From the NCBI RefSeq assembly GCF_000819865.1, contig NZ_CDDF01000014.1:79007-143006 (forward strand): a stretch of 64,000 bases of DNA, read 5' to 3'. Below the pieces are notes generated by a model, which made no database searches, had not been told where the DNA came from, and was given only the letters and a program-made list of their open reading frames with translations. The position numbers were made by a program, and so were the translations under genes. Origin of the DNA: Aeromonas eucrenophila. Its GTDB lineage: Bacteria; Pseudomonadota; Gammaproteobacteria; Enterobacterales; Aeromonadaceae. Below are positions 59,985 to 64,000 of the stretch, in pieces; the first letter of the stretch is position 1; each line of letters begins with the position of its first letter.

Positions 59985-61078
59985 TGAACAGCCTGCGACG
60001 GCTCTGGGCCATCACCCAGAAAGAACTAAGGCAACTGGCGCGGGACAGGCTCACGTTTGGGATGGTGGTGATGATCCCGCTGATCCAGCTGCTGCTGTTT
60101 GGCTACGCCATCAATAGCGACGTGCGCCAGATCCCGGCCGGGCTGGTGGACATGAGCCAGAGCGTGCCGGGACGGCTGCTGGCGGAGGCGGTGGAGGCGA
60201 GCCAGGTGGTGAGCATCAAGCAGCGCTACGTCGGCATCCAGCAGGCGGAAGCCGCCCTGACCCGGGGAGAGGTGCGGGCCGTGCTGGTGTTGCCCACCGA
60301 CCTGACCCGTCGCCTCAGCGCCGGCGAGACCGCGGGCCAGTGGCTGGTGGATGGCTCGGACACCATGATAGCGGGGGCCCTGCTTGGCTTGCGCACCATG
60401 CCGCTGACCGCACTCAAGCCCGATCTCAAGCCTGCTCCCCCCACCTTCGAGACGGTGCTCTACTTCAACCCGGCGCGCCGCTCGGCGGTCAACATAGTGC
60501 CCGGCCTGCTCGGGGTGATCCTCACCATGACCATGATCATGTTCACCTCGGCGGCCATAGTGCGGGAACGGGAGCGCGGCAATCTGGAGCTGCTCATCAC
60601 CACCCCGGTCGGATCGATGGAGCTGATGATCGGCAAGATCCTGCCCTATATCGGGGTGGGGCTGATCCAGGTGGTCATCATCCTCGGCCTCGGTCACTTC
60701 ATCTTCGCGGTGCCCATCAACGGTGCCCTGAGCCAGGTGCTGCTGGCGACCCTGCTGTTTATCGCCGCCAGCCTGACCCTGGGGCTGCTCATCTCCACCC
60801 TGGCCCAGACCCAGTTGCAGGCGATGCAGATGACGGTGTTTATCCTGCTGCCGTCCATCCTGTTGTCGGGCTTCATGTTCCCCTACGAGGGGATGCCGGC
60901 CCCGGCCCAGTGGATCGCCGAGCTGCTGCCCGCCACCCATTTCATGCGGCTCATCAGAGGGATCGTATTGAGGGGCGGTGACATGGGGGATCTGCTGCCG
61001 GACGTGCTCTGGCTGCTGGGCTTCACCCTGCTGATGCTGACCCTGGCCGCCCACCGCTTCAAGAAGAGCCTGGACTGA
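59984..61078 (+). CDS. ABC-2 type exporter permease
   Basis: 364 residues from MNSLRRLWAITQKELRQLARD (59984). Six helices: one near 25-45, then a large extracellular loop (about 50-175), and five more from FNPARRSAVNIVPGLLGVILT onward, ending LMLTLAAHRFKKSL. ABC-2 exporter family, similar to YbhR/YbhS. With the adaptor and ATPase it could export toxic compounds or drugs. Only one permease gene is present, so a homodimer is inferred. Last gene of the operon. Confidence 0.92.
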   Translation: MNSLRRLWAITQKELRQLARDRLTFGMVVMIPLIQLLLFGYAINSDVRQIPAGLVDMSQSVPGRLLAEAVEASQVVSIKQRYVGIQQAEAALTRGEVRAVLVLPTDLTRRLSAGETAGQWLVDGSDTMIAGALLGLRTMPLTALKPDLKPAPPTFETVLYFNPARRSAVNIVPGLLGVILTMTMIMFTSAAIVRERERGNLELLITTPVGSMELMIGKILPYIGVGLIQVVIILGLGHFIFAVPINGALSQVLLATLLFIAASLTLGLLISTLAQTQLQAMQMTVFILLPSILLSGFMFPYEGMPAPAQWIAELLPATHFMRLIRGIVLRGGDMGDLLPDVLWLLGFTLLMLTLAAHRFKKSLD

Positions 61079-61295
61079 CTCTCAGGCCGCCGACACCCCT
61101 GTCTGGCGGTGAATTTGGTGCTGTATGAGTCGTAATGGACCCGTGACATGGGCATTTTGTGGAATAAATGACTGTAGAAGTGAGATTTTAGCAACATTCG
61201 TCTTGCTCATTACGGTGAGAGGGATTCTAATCTGCCGCCCGGTCTCGCCGGGCCCGCACCGCACCCGTCCATCTCTTGCTTCATCGAACCCATCC

Positions 61296-61829
61296 ATGAC
61301 CGCCCAAGGCCACCTGCTGTTTTCCGTTACCTGCACCCTGCTCGCTCACCAACTGCAGCTCACCCCGGCCCTGGCCGATGCCAGCCTCTGGCAGCTGGTG
61401 CCCGTCGCTCTGGCCAGCGCCCTGCTGCCGGATCTCGACCACCCCAACTCCCTGCTCGGCCGGCGCCTGCCCTGGATCTCGGGGCCGCTCTCCCGCCTGT
61501 TCGGCCACCGTGGCTTCACCCACAGCCTGCTGGCGGTCGGCATCGCGGTCTGGGGGCTGGGGCAGTTCCAGGCTCCCGGCACGCTGTCGGCGGTGGTGAA
61601 AGATGCGCTCATCATCGGCTACCTGAGCCATCTGCTCGGGGACTGGCTCACTCCGGCGGGCATCCCCCTGTTCTGGCCGCTGCGCCAGCGCTATCGCCTG
61701 CCCTGGTTACCGCTCAAGAGCGGCAGTGGCTACGAGACGGCGTTCTGTCTGCTGACCCTGGCGCTGGCCGGTTACTGGGTGCATGGTGGGGCGGCCTTCA
61801 GTGCGCTCGCCCGCCTGACGGCACTCTAG
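61296..61829 (+). CDS. YdjM-like membrane-bound metal-dependent hydrolase
   Basis: 177 residues from MTAQGHLLFSVTCTLLAHQ; the longer frame from 61125 is not needed. DLDHPNSLLGRR, HRGFTHSLLAVG and GYLSHLLGDWLTPAGIPLFWPL are the DUF457/YdjM signature metal-binding histidines and aspartates within membrane helices. E. coli YdjM is LexA-regulated, but no LexA box is found upstream here. A terminal GC-rich 20-base sequence lacks a visible terminator. Confidence 0.88.
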   Translation: MTAQGHLLFSVTCTLLAHQLQLTPALADASLWQLVPVALASALLPDLDHPNSLLGRRLPWISGPLSRLFGHRGFTHSLLAVGIAVWGLGQFQAPGTLSAVVKDALIIGYLSHLLGDWLTPAGIPLFWPLRQRYRLPWLPLKSGSGYETAFCLLTLALAGYWVHGGAAFSALARLTAL

Positions 61830-61905
61830 ATCGCGGGGATATCCCGCCTATGGGGTCTCGGTGAATGGGTCTGGCGTTGCAGCGCTCGGTCCAGGCCGAG
61901 CGCTG

Positions 61906-61943
61906 TACCCCTCGTGAGAGAGGGAAGGACAGGGGATGAGGGG
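61906..61943. repeat. REP-like palindrome
   Basis: CCCCTCGTGAGAGAGGG...GGATGAGGGG, a worn member of the dispersed family, between ydjM and the CinA gene. Confidence 0.55.
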
Positions 61944-61945
61944 AC

Positions 61946-63109
61946 TTAGCCGTGGCGCTGCGTGGTTCTGGGCAGGGTGAGGTAGTCGGCGATCACCGGC
62001 AGCCCCAGCAGGTGGCGGCGCAGCATGTCGAGGGCGGCGAAGGCGAGGATCTTGCGGCCGCTCTCGGGATCCGGGTGGCTGAGCTTGAGGGTCTGGCCGA
62101 TACGTTGCCCGTCGGCGCACAGCAGCAGCGGCACCCCGTCCGCCCCCGCACTGCCTATGGTCAGGCTCAGCCCCGCGTCCGTACCGGTTAGCTGCGCCAG
62201 CTCATGCGGGAGTCGCCCATCGAAGTGCGCCTGCAGATGGGGGTGTTCGTGGCAAAAACCGAGCAGGGCCCCCCGACTCTCTCCCTCCAGCAGAGTCAGC
62301 TTGCGATCCCCCAGCAGGGCCAGGATCTGGCGCGTCGGCTCCTCCTCTCCCCGTCCCACCAGCCAGGGGGCAATCTCGCTTAGCAGTCGACTTTCGGCGG
62401 TATCCATGTCGGCCGCACTCGCCCCGTGGCCGATGAGTTTCAGCTCGATCAGCGGCATGGAGGAGCGGTAGCCGAGCTCGATGCCGCTCGGCCAGGGGCT
62501 GGCGTCCAGCTTGTCGGAGAGGGCCGACTCCGAGATGCCGAAGCTGTAGAAGCGGCGCAGCTCGGTGTCGGTCTGATCCCCGGCCAGCCGTTTCAGGCGC
62601 GGCAGTATCTGCTCGCGCACCATCTGCTTGAATTCGAACGGCACGCCTGGGGTGAAGAACAGTTGGCTCGGGCCGTGGCTGGCCTGATGCCGGACCAGGA
62701 AGCCGCAGGCGGTGCCGACCGAGTTGTCCAGCACTTCGCAGCCCAGCGGCAGCCAGGCCTGCTTGGCATTGCTCTGGGGCATGGGGCGGCCCCGGCTGGC
62801 GTAGCGGGCTGCTATGGTGGCGAGCCAGTCCGGGTACAGGGTCAGTGGCTGGGCAAATGCCTCGGCTGCGGCCTGGGCGGTGAGATCGTCGGCGGTGGGG
62901 CCGAGCCCGCCACACACCAGCACCACCTCGGCGCGGCTGGCGCTCTCCTGCAACGCGGCCTTCAGATCCGCGAGGTTGTCCCCGACTGTGAGCCGGCGGC
63001 GCACCTGCCAGCCCTGCTCCAGCAAGAGGGCGCTGAGCCAGGCGGCGTTGGTGTCCACCACCAGGCCGGTCACTATCTCATCGCCGGTGCTGATGATCTC
63101 GATACGCAT
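61946..63109 (-). CDS. CinA family protein (YfaY-like)
   Basis: 387 residues from MRIEIISTGDEIVTGLVVDTNAAWL (63109), with GAGGAAG upstream. The longer frame to 63982 is rejected. MoCF-biosynthesis/CinA domain: GDEIVTG, VVLVCGGLGPTADDLT and FFTPGVPFEFKQM. The C-terminal NMN deamidase-like part lacks the usual active-site cluster, as in YfaY of E. coli, so its activity is unclear. Cytoplasmic. Confidence 0.88.
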   Translation of the reverse strand: MRIEIISTGDEIVTGLVVDTNAAWLSALLLEQGWQVRRRLTVGDNLADLKAALQESASRAEVVLVCGGLGPTADDLTAQAAAEAFAQPLTLYPDWLATIAARYASRGRPMPQSNAKQAWLPLGCEVLDNSVGTACGFLVRHQASHGPSQLFFTPGVPFEFKQMVREQILPRLKRLAGDQTDTELRRFYSFGISESALSDKLDASPWPSGIELGYRSSMPLIELKLIGHGASAADMDTAESRLLSEIAPWLVGRGEEEPTRQILALLGDRKLTLLEGESRGALLGFCHEHPHLQAHFDGRLPHELAQLTGTDAGLSLTIGSAGADGVPLLLCADGQRIGQTLKLSHPDPESGRKILAFAALDMLRRHLLGLPVIADYLTLPRTTQRHG

Positions 63110-63323
63110 GCTGGCTTCCTCGGGTTGAGCGGAGTGGTGAAATGACGGGATGGGTTGCAATAGTACCAAGATCCCGCGGCCGCTGGCGAGCCCGTCATTA
63201 ACCAGGACGTAACAAGGGTGAACCCTGGCTGAAGCGCTGGTGAGTTTCCCCCCGGCAACAGGCCGATTCCCGGACGGGGTGGGGTAAAATGCACATCTAT
63301 TGTTCAATGAGAAGGTCATGACC

Positions 63324-63602
63324 ATGAAACACGCAGCCTTGTTGCTGGCCCTGCTGGTAGGCTCGCCCGCCTGGGCCGGCTTGCAGATCAACTCCAACGA
63401 CGTGCGCGTCAATGTAGATCGCGATGATGTCGACGAGTGGAAAGATAAATACGAAGACAATTGTTCGACGGTCGAGATCGGCAACCTCAAGGTGAGCAAT
63501 GAGGAGTGCGACGGCAAAGGCAAGAACAAGAACAAAGAAAACAGCAGCGTGCACGGGGACAACAACCCCGGCAAAGGCCACAACAAGAACAAAAACAAGT
63601 GA
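63324..63602 (+). CDS. Small exported lysine/asparagine-rich protein
   Basis: 92 residues from MKHAALLLALLVGSPAWA, a signal peptide cut before GLQINSN. AGAAGG is 8 bases upstream. The mature protein has two cysteines (DNCSTVEIGN, NEECDG) and a C-terminal tail GKGKNKNKENSSVHGDNNPGK ending in lysine-asparagine repeats. I do not recognise the family. A periplasmic place is likely. Followed by a strong terminator. Confidence 0.7.
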   Translation: MKHAALLLALLVGSPAWAGLQINSNDVRVNVDRDDVDEWKDKYEDNCSTVEIGNLKVSNEECDGKGKNKNKENSSVHGDNNPGKGHNKNKNK

Positions 63603-63637
63603 CAACAAGGGCGCCAACAGGCGCCCTTGTTGTCATT
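63602..63637 (+). terminator. Intrinsic terminator of the small exported protein
   Basis: ACAACAAGGGCGCC-AACA-GGCGCCCTTGTTGT with a following TCATTG; begins at the stop codon. Confidence 0.85.
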
Positions 63638-63693
63638 GCGGCCGAAGCGGAGGAATACACAGGTATCTGATGACAGACTGGAAGCTTTATTAT

Positions 63694-63717
63694 AGGCTTC
63701 TAGATGTCCAGACATAT
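63694..63717 (+). promoter_or_regulatory. MetJ operator upstream of metA
   Basis: Three contiguous met-box 8-mers, AGGCTTCT, AGATGTCC and AGACATAT, each 6 of 8 to AGACGTCT. They end 26 bases before the metA ATG, where MetJ with S-adenosylmethionine would repress. Confidence 0.7.
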
Positions 63718-63743
63718 TTACCGATGCAGTACAGGGAGTAAGC

Positions 63744-64000
63744 ATGCCGATCAAGATCCCGGACCAGTTACCCGCCGCCGAAGTGCTGGGGCAGGAGAAC
63801 ATCTTCGTGATGACGGAATCCCGGGCCGTCACCCAGAACATCCGCCCGCTGCGGGTGCTCATCCTCAACCTGATGCCCAAGAAGATCGAGACCGAGATCC
63901 AGCTGATGCGGATGCTCTCCAACTCGCCGCTGCAGGTGGACGTGGATCTGCTGCGCATCGACGATCGGGAGTCCAAGAACACGCCCCAGGCGCATCTGGA
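63744..64000 (+). CDS. metA: Homoserine O-succinyltransferase MetA (partial)
   Basis: The first 85 codons are present and the rest is beyond the window. Starts [21 protein letters not shown] and continues [43 protein letters not shown], all family blocks. First step of methionine synthesis from homoserine. GGGAG is the ribosome site. The MetJ operator above it fits. Confidence 0.95.
   Translation, partial: MPIKIPDQLPAAEVLGQENIFVMTESRAVTQNIRPLRVLILNLMPKKIETEIQLMRMLSNSPLQVDVDLLRIDDRESKNTPQAHL

Noticed and set aside
61125..61295. Longer N-terminus of the YdjM-like protein
   Set aside because: The extra 57 residues have no helix or similarity; homology starts at MTAQGH.
61125..61295. LexA box before the YdjM-like gene
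   Set aside because: E. coli ydjM is in the SOS regulon, but no CTGT-N8-ACAG is found here.
63110..63982. Extension of the CinA-family frame to 63982
   Set aside because: It would run antisense through metA and the small exported gene; GAGGAAG before 63109 marks the start.

Overview
The window is chromosomal DNA from a GC-rich gammaproteobacterium, almost certainly Aeromonas. The strongest marker is an intact, full-length proaerolysin gene (15666-17147). The hemCDXY / cyaA / cyaY / lptM-lysA-dapF-DUF484-xerC-yigB block has the usual gammaproteobacterial order. No rRNA, tRNA, prophage, insertion sequence or CRISPR array was seen; the only transposase-like gene is a REP-associated one (RAYT).

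Layout. 1-6.2 kb: MFS transporter (cut by the window start), Dph6-type ATP pyrophosphatase, YpfJ-type zinc peptidase, two small unknown proteins, a GNAT acetyltransferase and an NhaP-type Na+/H+ antiporter. 6.2-12 kb: metH, an oxidoreductase and rimK. 12.3-17.2 kb: an OmpR-type two-component system, divergent from two small exported proteins, then aerA. 17.4-24.5 kb: a TPP riboswitch and the complete thiamine operon thiC-thiDE-thiF-thiS-thiG-thiH. 24.5-27 kb: an accessory patch with a cluster of hairpins, a RAYT gene framed by paired GTAG-type REPs, an acetyltransferase gene relic and two acetyltransferases. 27-39.6 kb: LpoB-like lipoprotein, diguanylate cyclase, ExoD family protein, outer-membrane barrel, acetyltransferases, acyltransferase, a TonB receptor/PepSY pair with a Fur-like box, a candidate structured RNA, methyltransferase, porin and glpX. 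39.7-53.3 kb: YkgJ-type protein, the heme operon hemCDXY divergent from cyaA, esterase-cyaY, and lptM-lysA-dapF-DUF484-xerC-yigB. 53.3-64 kb: PuuD-like amidohydrolase, YidA, FapA-type protein, an adaptor/ATPase/permease ABC exporter, YdjM, a CinA-family protein, a small exported protein and the start of metA behind a clear MetJ operator.

Functional links. metH and metA (methionine) lie at opposite ends. The thi genes form one thiamine-repressed unit with overlapping reading frames. cyaA makes cAMP, and a CRP-like site lies upstream of both cyaA and aerA, so the toxin may answer to cAMP-CRP.

The most unusual theme is structural. Palindromic REP-like elements (CCCTCTCCC...GGGAGAGGG) sit in many gene junctions. 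At several junctions, with or without a REP, a gene end is duplicated so that both neighbours stay intact (nhaP, thiS/thiG, xerC, ABC permease). In thiH one such element is translated as an N-terminal extension. All coordinates and identities were read by eye; no database search was run.
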